Part shown: positions 21,706 to 32,559 of the stretch, piece by piece
How positions within the stretch are numbered: position 1 is the first letter of the stretch
Layout: each line of letters starts with the position of its first letter
Source: Sepioteuthis lessoniana
Taxonomy: Eukaryota; Mollusca; Cephalopoda; Myopsida; Loliginidae
Reading direction: 5' to 3'
Length of the DNA: 64,000 nt
Assembly (NCBI GenBank): GCA_963585895.1
Contig: OY757924.1
Coordinates: 58,518,940-58,582,939, forward strand
Position numbers and translations under genes: made by a program
The notes under the pieces: generated by a model
What the model saw: the letters and a program-made list of their open reading frames with translations, nothing else
Database searches by the model: none
What the model was told of the DNA's origin: nothing

Positions 21706-22519
21706 TATTTTTTTACAGGGAAGAGGTATTAAACCTCTGTAAATGGGTGTAGTAGTTTTATTCTATGTTCTGTCGATAGAGGCTTTTATTGTTGTGGAAA
21801 TTCCTAATCTTTTATCCGGGATTGAAAAAGTTGTTTTTATTAATGGTACATATATCACTATATTTGAATTTAAATATTCATTTATCCTAGATTTACCAAA
21901 CGTATTTTCAATTATTTTTAATGAAATGGCTATTTTCAGGGAATATCTTGAGAACTTGTCAAATTTTTTAAAGCGGAGTACAGCTGGTTTAAAGTAAGAG
22001 TTTACCTTTATCAAGAGTGATTGCATAATCAAGGCTAAATTACTCAGTCTTCTTTAATCTTTACCCATATATGCGATGATGAAGGGCTACAGATGTGTTG
22101 TGCCGAACGAAGCAAAACTTAGAAAAAGCTTAGTTTGTTTAAAGTCCTTTCTGTCTTGATTTAAACAGTTGGTTATTCAGTCTTCAGATTTGTGATCATA
22201 AACAACATACAAACGTGTCTACGCATTGTGTTTTACAAGTTGTCTATTGTCATTAGTCAGTCGCCAACTCTTGCATGACAAAGTTTTCAATGAGAATGTA
22301 TTTCTCTGTGTCTGTTAAGCGGTCATATCCTCTTGATTTATGTTGCAAATGAATATTGAAGAAGTAAAATCAAATAAGTGACCATAGGAGAAACCACGTC
22401 AAAATTATTTTGATAGATGAGTTTCTTTAACTCTCTAGAACGATATATTCCATTTGGTTCTATGTACTGAAAAAATACATTCTTTAATATTCCTATCTAA
22501 AACTAATGATTTTCAAACA
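21706..22519. other. Unassigned region
   Basis: Overlapping short frames on both strands (21743-22032) show no recognisable domain. The rest looks like unique AT-rich DNA. Confidence 0.5.
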
Positions 22520-22523
22520 GCTT

Positions 22524-22860
22524 AGTGACTAACATGTTAGTTCCGACACTGTATTAAGCGAGTTTGATCTCCAGTCGCGTTATAACGTTTTCTTTCGAGC
22601 TAACGCCTCTGGGAAATTGTTATTGCTTCGAATATTCGAACTATTGACTTTATCTTTGGTTTGGTTGGGTTTTCTTTTTAAAGACATATCAACTTTTTTG
22701 TGTTATTTAATGCCAAATCAGTCCTCATAGAAACAGGGGAATAAGAGGGTTAACATCTTATAGCAATTATCAAGCTTCATCACAGAAATTTAGACAAGTA
22801 ATACCCTTGGGAAAGATATGAACTCTCTTATTCCTCGGCTTTTACGAGGACGGTTTTGGA
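22524..22860. mobile_element. Two S2 SINE pieces, head to tail in opposite strands
   Basis: A plus-strand head (22524-22625; TAGTGACTAACATGTTAG, GAGTTTGATCTCCAG) is followed by a minus-strand copy (about 22665-22860) with the reverse tail (TTTGGTTTGGTTGGGTTTTC, CATATCAACTTTTTTGTG) and body (AATACCCTTGGGAAAG). Confidence 0.6.
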
Positions 22861-23356
22861 AATTGAATAACCCCCAAAAAATTATGTCTTTAGAAGGAAA
22901 GCCAAACAAAACAAAACCAAATCAAACCAAATCAACAGATCAATTTTAACTCTAAATAGCAGTCTATCAGGTACTTGATCTCCAGATCATAGTGGATCTG
23001 GGAGATCCTTCTTGATTTCACGAAGAAGCCAATGCATTTCCTGCTTGCTCCAGGCTATTCAGTTGGTAATCAGCTTGGACAGGGGTGCCTGAGTGAAGAG
23101 TTAGGTCACCTGCGTAGTCAGTGTTCATCATATCATCTGTAGCATATCGTCCGTATATATTGTCCTTTTCCATGCAAAACCATTTTCTTTTGTCACATCT
23201 GTTAACCTTCGTAGTACGTAATCTCTATATATGGTGCTATTAAACATCTTTGAAAGCTTCAAAAAGTTGATGTGTCCATCAGGTAAGTGAGTAATTACTT
23301 TTATAGTTTTGTAAAGCAAAATTATAGTGGTAATAGTTTCTTTGGAGGGACTATAA

Positions 23357-23455
23357 AAAAGTTAGCGACCATAGTCGAGGGTGACCCGAAGGCTCCCTTT
23401 TCGATAGCTACTACACCAAGGTGTAGGGGAGGGCGCTACTCCATTATAGAAGTAT
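23357..23455 (-). mobile_element. S3 SINE, 3' part only
   Basis: GTTAGCGACCATAGTCGAGG through GGGAGGGCGCTACTCCAT matches the low-coordinate half of 20922-21183 almost base for base, then stops. It interrupts the LINE at 23100-24960. Confidence 0.85.
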
Positions 23456-24605
23456 TTGCTCTATTTTTCCTCTATTTATGAAATCAAAAAAGTTGAAGGA
23501 ATATACAAACAATAGTTTTGCCAAGATATTTTTTTAGCACGAAATTGATTATTTGACGGATAATCAGAATCTGTGATATTGTGGATCGATTTTCCCGAAA
23601 GCTATCGTGATTTTTTCCAAAGAATTTTCTCGACTTTAGTTCGAATGCAATTAAGAAAGGCATAATAAATCAAAGCTGTAAGAGTTATGCATCTGTAGCT
23701 TTTAATGATTCTTACGTCACCTTTTGAGGGAAAAGGGCGAATACTGCCTTTCGTTCCATTTCCTCTATTATTTTTTGTCTATATACAGCGTTCCATAACT
23801 GTAGAAGCATGTCGTCAACTTTTATCTTCCATATTTCAGGAAGAATTTCGTTCACGCCAGTAGCTTTTCTATCAGTAACGTTTCCAGTACAGCACCAATT
23901 TATTTCTCTGCAAACTGTCCTAATTTGCTGTTTTATTGGCTGTTAATAATTTTTTCGGTAAGTTTAGCGGAAGGGTCTCCGAGCAGATTCTTAAGATGTT
24001 TTTTCATTTCTGAAGTATTTCTTCTTGCCTGGCAACTTTTAACTTTGCTTTCGAATTGTTATACTCCTGCTTTCTTCATTTACTCTCTGTCATGCTAATC
24101 GCACTGGTCTATCTTCTACTGAATTCCTGATTTTACTTATTTGTCTTTGAATGTATTTGATTAGTTCTTTTTGGTATGTGTTAGTTCTTTCTTAATTTCC
24201 ATGGCAATCGTTGTGTTTCTTTTATTAAGTATGCTTTTTTGATGCATTCTATTTTTCCCTAACTGCTATTGACTCCTATGGAACTCTATCTTTGGCTTTT
24301 ATTTGGTTTAGTATGCACTCTGCTGTAGTTTTTATATGGGTGGTAATAAAATTTTCTTATCCGTCATTTGGAGTATGTCTTTCAGTTATTTACTGAAAAG
24401 TATCGAACCTATTTCTCACAGTTGCCGTATACTGATTGCTGATATCATTACTGAGAAGTGAGGACCATTTATATGGTAAAACTTACCAACTTGTTTCTTA
24501 TTTCTACATAGACATTGGATCAGGAGATACTGTTTCAAAAGAGGATCATGCCTTACAGTTCAGAGCGCAATTTTTCCACTATTTATTCATCAATGTTTAA
24601 TTTAG

Positions 24606-24829
24606 CTATGCTTTGGAGTTATGTGGTTAGGTGTAAGTCAATAGTTTTCCCTTTTTTTAAGATTTAGGGTTATGACCTTCAAGTCTGTTCTCAAGTGAAG
24701 TATCTACTAGGTATTCCCTATGCTTTGGAGTTATGTGGTTAGGTGTAAGTCAATAGTTTTCCCTTTTTTTAAGATTTAGGGTTATGACCTTCAAGTCTGT
24801 TCTCAAGTGAAGTATCTACTAGGTATTCC
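24606..24829. repeat. Exact 112-bp tandem duplication
   Basis: The block starting CTATGCTTTGGAGTTATGTG occurs at 24606-24717 and again at 24718-24829 with no difference seen, inside the old LINE remnant. Confidence 0.95.
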
Positions 24830-24987
24830 CTATTTTTATTGGCCTAGTTGTGTAAGCAGAAGTTATTTTTGCTTTTGCTTATTCAAGCATTCAAGTCTCC
24901 ACCGATGATTAGAACGTTATTACTTGGAATATGTCGGACAAGGGAAGATAACTCTTTATAGAAGGTGGTGCTGTCCGTTTCATCATT

Positions 24988-25411
24988 AGCTCAGTCGGCG
25001 GGGGCTGTAGAATTCATCGACTACATCTTTGCACAGGAGTAAAACCCCACTCAACGAGAGTCCTGTATATGACACTAAACAATCCGATGGTGAGGTTCCA
25101 GCAATGCTGGAGCTTTGGGGAATGCAGGGTACCCCTTCATTGCCATTGCTCCCGGGTCCACTCTGAATCCGGAGTGGTAGCACCTGATAGGGTCCTATCT
25201 ATGGGTCAAATAGAACTGTTTGACATTTAAACTGAGCGCAAACCAATGACTTATGCTAAATCAAATTACTTGAAATAGAACTGTTTGATCATTTTTCTGT
25301 GTGTACACAAATTTCTGATCAAATAACATATATTGAATATATAAGTATAAAGAAGACTATGGCATTAAATAACCTACTATGGTTGATATGCCATAAAGCC
25401 AAATCAACCGA
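24988..25411 (+). mobile_element. R1 retroposon, short full-length form
   Basis: Head CAGTCGGCGGGGGCTGTAG, core (CAACGAGAGTCCTGTATATG, GGGGAATGCAGGGTACCCCT, TCCTATCTATGGGTCAAATA), only two units, ATATAT stretch, tail TTGATATGCCATAAAGCC. About 424 bp compared with 584 and 914 bp in other copies; the difference is unit number. Confidence 0.88.
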
Positions 25412-25770
25412 AGCTGTTTAATCGTTGGTATTGGTGGTACTTTAGTAAATGACGATTGTTTGGCTGGAGTTGCCATTAAAAGTAGCACACGTTATCTTCG
25501 GTTGGTTTTTCTCTAAGCTATTTAGTGGTTTTAAGGTACGAAAACTCATAAGCGTCCTTCCACCTCCAATGGCATCCTTTAGGAGGCTTTCTGATACAGA
25601 TACCAAGAAAAATGTTCACCTACTTCCGGTATCACGGTATTTTAGTTCTAGTTCGGTATTATAATATCTATATTCTCCTATGCTTAAGTGCAGATGCTGT
25701 AAACTGTGATGATTTATTCTGTTTAAAATCCAAACATTAAATGTCTCTATGTCGACAATAGTTTTGCATC
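25412..25770. other. Unassigned region
   Basis: Includes a short frame (25449-25664) without recognisable motifs. No repeat family identified. Confidence 0.45.
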
Positions 25771-26216
25771 TAGCAGTTTCTTCCATGCAGCAGTCGTATC
25801 GATACTGCTATATGGATGCACTACATGGACTCTAATAAAACGGCTGGAGAAGAAGCTTGACGGCATTTACACAAGAATGCTGAGAGCAATCTTGAACAAG
25901 TTCTGGCGGCAATATCCCACAAGACACCAACTGTACGGCCACCTGCCTCCTATCTCGAAAACTATCCAAGTTAGACGAACCAGACATGCAGGACACTGCT
26001 GGAGAAGCAGGGACGAACTCATAAGTGATGTACTCCTATGGACCCCCACATGTGGCCGGGCAAAAGCAGGACGACCAGCACGAACATACATTCAGCAACT
26101 ATGTGAGGATACAGGATGTAGCCCAGAAGACCTGCCAGAGGCGATGAACGATAGAGAAAAGTGGTGAGAGAGGGTTAGGGATATCCGTGCTACCAGCACG
26201 ACATGATGATGATGAT
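25771..26216 (+). pseudogene. RTE-type LINE 3' fragment
   Basis: Starts within the SFFQAAV segment (CAGTTTCTTCCATGCAGCAG), continues with LLYGCTTW, MLRAILNKFWRQYPTRHQLY, RRTRHAGHCWRSRDELISDV and AGRPARTYIQQLCEDTGC, and ends after NDREKW with a stop (TGA at 26165) and the GATGATGATGATG tail. Its variants (CSPEDLPEAMNDREKW) differ from the CCPEDLPRAMNDREEW type at 6709, 18005 and 46187, so at least two subfamilies are present. Confidence 0.88.
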
Positions 26217-26299
26217 GAAGTTTAGTTAATAGTTATTTGAAGCTATAATAGTTTATTAAGAATTATTATTTCTTACTTAAAACCATATAACTGTACATG

Positions 26300-26530
26300 G
26301 AGTCTCTGTGCCTTAGCGGCTAACATACTGGTTGTGACGTTGCAGTAAGGGAATTTGAACTCCATTCACGTTATTACGTTCACTTTTTTTCTGATCATCT
26401 AAAGAAAAAAGTATAACCATCTCGTTTTGCCCTATCAATGGGTCAAATAGTACCACTACTATTCTTCTACATGTATGGACATTAGATATCCCACAAAATG
26501 TGATATGCCATTAAACAAAGAAACTAAACC
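26300..26530 (+). mobile_element. S2 tRNA-derived SINE, near complete
   Basis: tRNA-like head (TGTGCCTTAGCGGCTAACAT, B-box-like GAATTTGAACTCC), body (TTTCTGATCATCTAAAG; CCTATCAATGGGTCAAATAG) and tail (GTGATATGCCATTAAACAAA, GAAACTAAACC). Confidence 0.8.
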
Positions 26531-26785
26531 ATATAACTGTGTGCAAACAAATGACTATTATTAAATAGAAATAATTACTTGAAACTCTATGATTATAAGT
26601 AGTAGATAGGAATACTTGAAAGGATACAAGTGTATGCAAATTATTTGTATTAGATAGGAATACTTGAAATCCCAAGTGTATGCAAATTATTTGTATTAGA
26701 GAGGAATACATTAACTCATACAAGTGTATGCAGATTATTTGTATTAGATAGGAATACTTGAAATTGTATAATTGTGTGCACCCCA
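26531..26785 (+). repeat. R1 tandem units without head
   Basis: Four units with GTGTATGCAAATTATTTGTA and TTAGATAGGAATACTTGAAA at about 63-75 bp spacing. No R1 core is adjacent. Confidence 0.75.
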
Positions 26786-26819
26786 CCTAAAAACAACTAC
26801 ACAGAAAATATTAAGATAA

Positions 26820-26925
26820 AAGTACAATGACGTAATTCCCTTACGTCTACACATAAAATAATCCTAGGTGGTTGCACAAGGCATTAAAATTAATCAATCT
26901 TTTCTACTAAACCAATGCTAAAAAC
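26820..26925 (+). repeat. R2 tail-like repeat
   Basis: TTCCCTTACGTCTACACATA, AATAATCCTAGGTGGTTG, GGCATTAAAATTAATCAATC. Similar blocks occur at 30870-30945, 39545-39625, 52050-52130 and (reversed) 19610-19680. Confidence 0.65.
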
Positions 26926-26934
26926 ACAATCTGC

Positions 26935-27380
26935 CCTAATATTTATCCATGGCTGAGTGGTGGCAAATGAATTCATGCCTACTGGAACTACCTCGTTTAC
27001 GATTTGAACCTTGTTCGCAGAGTCCCTTTCCTATGTTGATAACCGTTACGATACCTCACCTTAGTTAGTGCCTGTATGTATTTATCCAGCGCTCACCGCC
27101 ACAAGCAGGACGTATCACAAAGTTATCTTTTGAAAGACGAAGCACAACTAGTTTGAACTTCGAATTTTCTTTCTCTTAGATTGGTTGCCTTACCAAAACT
27201 AAAGAAGTCAACTGGCTCTATTATTTACGCATAACTGTTTTCTTTGTGTGGATCACGCCTTTCCCGAGTGCATTAGCACGAAAAAAAAAAAAAAAGAAAA
27301 ATGCAAACAGCCTCGTCCAGGTTTGAACTCAGGTCGCTGATTCCAGTTTTTACGACGATAACCATTATGCCACCTCATGC
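26935..27380 (-). mobile_element. Two adjacent S1 SINE copies
   Basis: A 5' half (26935-27075; TATTTATCCATGGCTGAG, ACGATTTGAACCTTGTTC, GATAACCGTTACGATACCTC) is followed by a fuller copy (27110-27380; GTTTGAACTTCGAATTTTCT, TATTATTTACGCATAACTG, CCAGGTTTGAACTCAGGTCG, ACGATAACCATTATGCCACC) with an internal A run at 27281-27295. Confidence 0.78.
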
Positions 27381-27623
27381 AGATGAAGTACGAACAGACT
27401 TTCAAGTGAACCGGGCGTAAATCTTACGTTCATATGGTTTCTTTAGTCATCTTTTAATATGGCCTGATCAAATACAAATAATTTTAAACAGATTAATTTG
27501 ACGAGTAGGTCAGAGTTTATCCGGTACAATTAATCTTGGTCATAGTGGACAAAATAATAAGAAAAAAGACCCAAGTGACCATTTTGGGGAATTATCGGAT
27601 GAATTACTAAACAGAATTTGCTT

Positions 27624-28170
27624 TGGCTTGGTTTGTCTTCTTTCTTTTATAGAATATTAACTTTTCTTGGGTTATTTAATGCCAAAGTAATCTTTGTGGA
27701 TGAACAGTCGTGTTACTATTTAACTCATAACCATATTTACCAACCCCTCCGCTCGGGCAAGATATGACACAAGGTCAATTTTTTAAGCGGAGTTTAACAG
27801 GTTTCAATTCAGAGTTTTCCTTCTCCTAGACTAGTTGCCTTACCAAGATTGAAGAATCTAGTCTGCCCTACTATTTACCCATAGCTGGAGGGAGAATAAT
27901 TGGACTCATACCTTTCCCAAGGGTATTAGTGCTATGTGAAATGCAACCAGTCTCGTCCAGGATTTGAACTCGTGTCGCCGTGTCCATTCCCTACAACGAT
28001 AACCATTACACCACGGGCACCGCCTATTTAACTCATAACAGAGAGGATAAGGCGGTTCATACCTTTCTCAAGGGTATTAGTCCGAAAGTGGACCCAATAG
28101 CGAGACTGGAATTCGAACTCTCTTATGTCCTTTTTCAGCAGGTAACCAGGCTGACTTTTCACTTAACGGA
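27624..28170 (-). mobile_element. S2 SINE, split by S1
   Basis: The tail side (27624-27731; TTGGCTTGGTTTGTCTTC, GGGTTATTTAATGCCAAAGT) and the head side (28040-28170; AGAGAGGATAAGGCGGTTCA, TATTAGTCCGAAAGTGGACC, GAATTCGAACTCTC) are separated by the S1 at 27732-28023. Confidence 0.85.
27732..28023 (-). mobile_element. S1 SINE, full length, 16-bp TSD
   Basis: CTATTTAACTCATAAC occurs at 27716-27731 and 28024-28039. The element reads CCAACCCCTCCGCTCGGGC at its 3' side and ends with the complement of the tRNA-like head (GATAACCATTACACCACGGG). It lies inside an S2, so S1 was active after this S2 landed. Confidence 0.92.
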
Positions 28171-28864
28171 ATTTGATCTTTATATAGATATTATATTAAT
28201 ATTGTAAATCTTCTGTAAAAAAGATTCTTTTTTTTAACTTGATGTGAGAAGATAGTAAAAAGCAAAGTGACCTTTGGTGACATAGCAGACAACTAATAAT
28301 AATAATGGCATTAAAGAGTACTCAATACTCCACAAATCTCCAAAACTGGAGCCTCACCACCAGATAAAATTTAGTCTTGTATCTAGTACACAAATACAAG
28401 TGAATGGGCATATAGACACTTATACTAAACGTATACGAACGTACTTACGTAAGGAAATGGATGAAAGGAATATATTTCTTAAAAGAAAGACAGAATAAAA
28501 AGAGCCTGAAATTAGGGGGTGTTGTAATAGTTTTGCGAAACAAATTCACCAAATCCATTTCAGTAGCAGTAAGTCAGACGAAGATAATGACCGATAAAAG
28601 CCAGACATTTTCTTTGGGAATAAACAAAACAAAAAAAAAGTAAATAAATAAAACCCCCAAACTATTGCAAACATGACAAAATAATTTCTAGTAATGCAAA
28701 TAACAAAACTAAATCTTAGAAAGCGAAACGATTATCAATAGTAAAGACAGTTTTATCGTCTTTGAAATCGTTAAATAAGACAAGGAGGTGAAACGTGACC
28801 TGAAATACGATATCCGGATAGGCAAAACAGGATTACTTATGAAGATATATGGGAAAATGAAAAT

Positions 28865-28901
<37 letters not shown>

Positions 28902-29269
28902 GGGGGGGGAAGAAACACACCTCTTTCTAAAATAAAGTAATTGAAAATAGAATTAGAGAACCGAGTTCAAATTCTGACGGAGGTAGTTCTTGTTCACTTT
29001 ATAATAATCTTCTTAGTAAATTGCATAAATTCACTTCATATAGTTCGGTTTAGTAAAAATAAATTTTAGGCTTTTTCACCATAAGCTATACCCACTTGTT
29101 GCTTGTTATAAATCCTGAGACATCTCTGTTTTTAACTAACTTCTCACATCAACTTTTTTATTCTAACAAAGAAGAATCTTTGCACAGAACATATGCACTA
29201 TTAATACAATATCTATATACTGATGAAGTTCTATGAAGAGGGGAATCACTGTGGAGTAGGATTTTCCTA
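28171..29269. other. Mostly unassigned; R1 core scrap and GA run
   Basis: A short R1 core piece is at 28300-28375 (CTCCAAAACTGGAGCCTCAC). A GA microsatellite is at 28868-28900 followed by a G run. Short frames (28461-28643) show nothing recognisable. Confidence 0.5.
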
Positions 29270-29530
29270 TCTTTGCCACAGAGGAGGCTAGTCAATAGGG
29301 CTTAGAATATACTGTATGTACTGTATATGTCTCCTGCAGAGGACTAAGACAGCCACAAAAAGGAGTCTCCTGGGCATATCATAAAACTGTATCCTGTGTT
29401 GAGGCTCCAATTCTAGAGCTCTGGTGGGCGTGGAGTACCCTTTCGTTGTCATCCTCCCACATCCGCCCAGACCAGGAGAGGTAGTACATGTTAGGGTCCC
29501 ATCTACGGGTAAAATAGGTCCGAAGAAGAA
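29270..29530 (+). mobile_element. R1 retroposon, old fragment
   Basis: Core order is retained (CTCCTGCAGAGGACTAAGAC, GGAGTCTCCTGGGCATATCA, AGCTCTGGTGGGCGTGGAGT, GGGTCCCATCTACGGG) but diverged. Confidence 0.7.
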
Positions 29531-29662
29531 TTATTCGTAATCGATAGGACTGTGTGAAAAAAAACCCCAACAAAACCCTCCCCCAAAAAACAAAAAAAAA
29601 CAAAAACTCAAAAGAAGCAACAAGACAAAAACGTATATATAAACGTATTATAAACGAAAATC

Positions 29663-30855
29663 CAGTCGGCTGGGGGGAGAGGCTGTAGAATGCACTGACT
29701 GCATCTGTGCAGGGGTAAGACCTCCTCACCTAAATAAGTGTCCTGGATAACACACTAAGTTATCTAATAGCAAGGTTCCTGTAATACTGGAGCTTTGGGG
29801 AATGCAGAGTATTCCTTCATTGCCATCGCTGGAGGTCTACTCTGTCCCTGTATGGTAGTACTAGATAGGGTCCTATCTATCGGTCAAATAGCACTATTTG
29901 ACATTTAAACTGTGTGCAAACAAATTACTTATATTAATTACATTGTTAGAAAGAGAACTGATTGATCATTTGACTGTGTGTAAACAAGCGACTGTCTAAT
30001 TGAATTGTTTGTGTCAGATAACATTACTTGGAATCATTTAACAGTGTGCAAACGAAAGAATAGTGCTGAATAGATTAATTAGTATTAAATAGCGATACTT
30101 ACTTGAAACCATTTAACTGAATACAAACCCCAATCAAAAAAAAAAAAAAAATAACTGACCGAAGGCTCGTCTAGTTTGGTTTGGTTTGGTTTGATAGCAT
30201 ATTATTCTAGAGCTCTGGTAGCAAAGGATTTCTAATGTCATCTTGTAAATAACATCTTTAATGTCATCTTGTAAATAACATCTAGTTTACTTATTTCTAT
30301 CTTGTACGAATAATTCTATATAATAATAAACATTTGTTGGCACACAGTTTAATGTTTTCAAGTGTAGCTATGTAACACTAACAATTCAGTTGAACATCAG
30401 TTATTTGTTTATACACAGTTAACTGATCACGCAGTTCTCTTTCAAAGAATTCAGTTTTGCATAAGTACAAAGTTTAAATGTTAAACAGTTCTATTTGACC
30501 AATAGATAGAATCATATCAGGTGCTACCACTCCTGGTTTGAGTGGACCTAGGAGCGATGGAAATGAATGGTTACTCTGCATTCCCCAAAGCTTCAGTATT
30601 ACTAAAGCCTCACTATCAGGTTGTTTAGTGTAATATCGAGGACACTTATTGGGAGAGTCTTACACCTCTGCAGAGATGCATTCGGAGTATAGTGCAGCCT
30701 CAGCCGACTGGGCCACAAGCTTATTTAAAAATGTTATCAACAAAATGTCTTTACAAATCATATATATTTAATATATATGTATAAACAAGATTTGGAATTA
30801 AATATCCCACAATGGTTGATATGACATAAACCCAACCCAGCTAAACCACAAGTAT
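29663..30855 (+). mobile_element. R1 retroposon interrupted by another R1
   Basis: Head and core at 29663-29900, units at 29900-30130, an A run near 30137, then GAAGGCTCGT at 30161-30170. After the inserted R1 it resumes at about 30716 with TTATTTAAAAATGTTATCAA, an ATATAT stretch and the tail GTTGATATGACATAAACCC. Confidence 0.85.
30172..30713 (-). mobile_element. R1 retroposon, inserted in R1
   Basis: It starts with the reversed tail (TTTGGTTTGGTTTGGTTTGA), carries units (GAACATCAGTTATTTGTTTA), core (CAGGTGCTACCACTCCTGG, TAGGAGCGATGGAAATGAAT) and ends in the reversed head CAGCCGACTGGGC at 30713. Confidence 0.86.
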
Positions 30856-30869
30856 GATAAACGAGATTC

Positions 30870-30945
30870 CCTTACCTCGAGACATAAAACAACCCTAAAC
30901 CGGTTGACATGATGTTAAAATCAATCAATTTACCACAGAAGCAGA
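30870..30945 (+). repeat. R2 tail-like repeat
   Basis: CTTACCTCGAGACATAAAAC, AACCCTAAACCGGTTGACAT, TTAAAATCAATCAAT. Confidence 0.65.
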
Positions 30946-31129
30946 ATTGTGACACAATGCCAGTTTAACGCGGCGACACTCCCAATAAGTGCATTTCCCG
31001 TGGTGACTGGTAAAATTATCCAATACATGTCGGTATTACCATTAAAATGTATATTCACAGCCAAGGTGACGGTTAAATTAAAATAGAATCGTCAAAAATA
31101 TCATATTTACATAATATCATTTGTAAATT

Positions 31130-31400
31130 CATCATCATCTAGTCGCACTGACAGCATGTATTTCTTTGACTCTCTCACTTGTCTCTACCTCTCCTGGCAT
31201 GTCTTCCAAACTACATCCTGTCTGCACAGAGCTGGTATAAATAATCTATTGCTGGTCGGCCAACACTGACATCTTCATGTATAGGGTTCTTATAGACGAA
31301 CGCCACTTATGATTTTATCCTTACTTCCCCAGCAGTGTCTCACATGTCTTCTTCCTGACCCAATATGAACGGGTGTCTAGGTAATCCTGTTTTCCAGTCA
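31130..31400 (-). pseudogene. Older RTE-type LINE 3' fragment
   Basis: ATCATCATC tail followed by diverged matches to the RTE C-terminus (TGACAGCATGTATTTCTTTG, CATGTCTTCCAAACTACATC, CTGCACAGAGCTGGTATAAA, CCCCAGCAGTGTCTCACATG). No frame survives. The next 230 bp (31400-31630) are not assigned. Confidence 0.65.
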
Positions 31401-31678
31401 ATATCTCCCATTCAAGATAAACAACATAACAATAGAAGCCTTAACCACATTGGACAAGCCGGAGCTTATAAAAACATGGATCAGACGGTTTGCAGCGTTG
31501 GCAAGGGTTAAGAAATTAATAGCCGAAAAAGCTAGCTGAGGAGATAATGAACTCACAGATCTATATCTGCCGCGGCAAGCTATGAAGCTGCGAAGAAAAT
31601 ATCGACAATGGCTTATCAAGAGAATTAGGTTGGTTTGTTTTGGTTGGGCTTTATGGCATTGTAGGTTATTTAGAACCA

Positions 31679-31705
31679 AATCCTCTCTCTCTCTCTCTCT
31701 CTCTC

Positions 31706-31788
<83 letters not shown>
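31679..31788. repeat. Compound microsatellite (CT)n(AT)n(GT)n
   Basis: Three dinucleotide arrays abut: CT (31683-31708), AT (31710-31750) and GT (31751-31788). Another (AC)n(AT)n array is at 32117-32178. Between them lies unassigned DNA. Confidence 0.95.
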
Positions 31789-31791
<3 letters not shown>

Positions 31792-32115
31792 GGTCAGTAA
31801 AATGGTAATTCCTGTGATTGGATATACAATTCACGTGATGAGCCCAGATGTCTTGGCGCAAAAATCCAAACTCCTGTCAAAATGGTTCCACCAGACGTTC
31901 CGTGAGGTGGGGACGTTAAAAGCTCTCAGAAAGACAACCCTAAGATACCAGATATCTTCTTCAGCGGGTCGGTAAGTCCCTCAAACTCAACTGTATAAAC
32001 AGGGAGGACTGTATATTGCTATTAATTGTTTCATGTGCTGATTAAATAATAAATTGTTAGAACTAAACGAAGTAATAATTCATTTATTTGTTGTTGTTTG
32101 CCTTAGAATAAATGC

Positions 32116-32180
<65 letters not shown>

Positions 32181-32204
32181 ATAACATTCTTAAATGAGCC
32201 TGAG

Positions 32205-32512
32205 CTCTTTTTTGTACCGTTAAATGGTTTCAAGTATTGTAATATAACAGTCAGAATTTAGCATCAGTCCTTTGTTTTCATACATAGTTTGTTCTATTTG
32301 ACTCATTGATAGGAGCCGATCAGGTGGTTTCCCTCTGGGTCAGAGTGGATCTGGGAGCAATGGCAATGAAAGGGTAATCCATTTTCCCCAAATTTCAATG
32401 GCTGGAGCCTAACTATCTTAATTCTTAATGTCATATTGAGAACATTTGTTGAGGGCTTTTTTACCTTTCTGCTGAGATGCAGTCGGTACATTATACAGCG
32501 CCAACCAACGGC
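32205..32512 (-). mobile_element. R1 retroposon, minus fragment
   Basis: TTAAATGGTTTCAAGTATTG, TATTTGACTCATTGATAGGA, CAGAGTGGATCTGGGAGCAA and a damaged head near 32480-32512. Confidence 0.75.
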
Positions 32513-32559
32513 ACTGAAAAGAATTAGAAGAATTAAATTATAAAGTGATTGTTTGAATA

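Larger units (their letters stand above)
23100..24960 (-). pseudogene. Diverged LINE with endonuclease and RT remnants
   Basis: Minus-strand segments in element order: endonuclease-like motif NVLIIGGDLNA (about 24900-24920) with a YLVDTSLENRLE stretch near 24820; RT N-terminal part RTVCREINWCC, TDRKATGVNEILPEIW and LQLWNAVYRQKIIEEMERK (about 23740-23930); FDFINRGKIEQILL (about 23455-23495); and LYKTIKVITHLPDG to DYVLRRLTDVTKENGF (about 23170-23320). Frameshifts and stops are abundant. It resembles the RTE copies elsewhere here but is an older subfamily; the order apurinic-type endonuclease then RT supports a non-LTR retrotransposon. An S3 SINE and a 112-bp tandem duplication lie inside. Confidence 0.72.

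Noticed and set aside
21743-22032. Overlapping 84- and 89-codon frames on both strands
   Set aside because: AT-rich DNA with mirror open frames and no recognisable motif; neither looks like a real gene.
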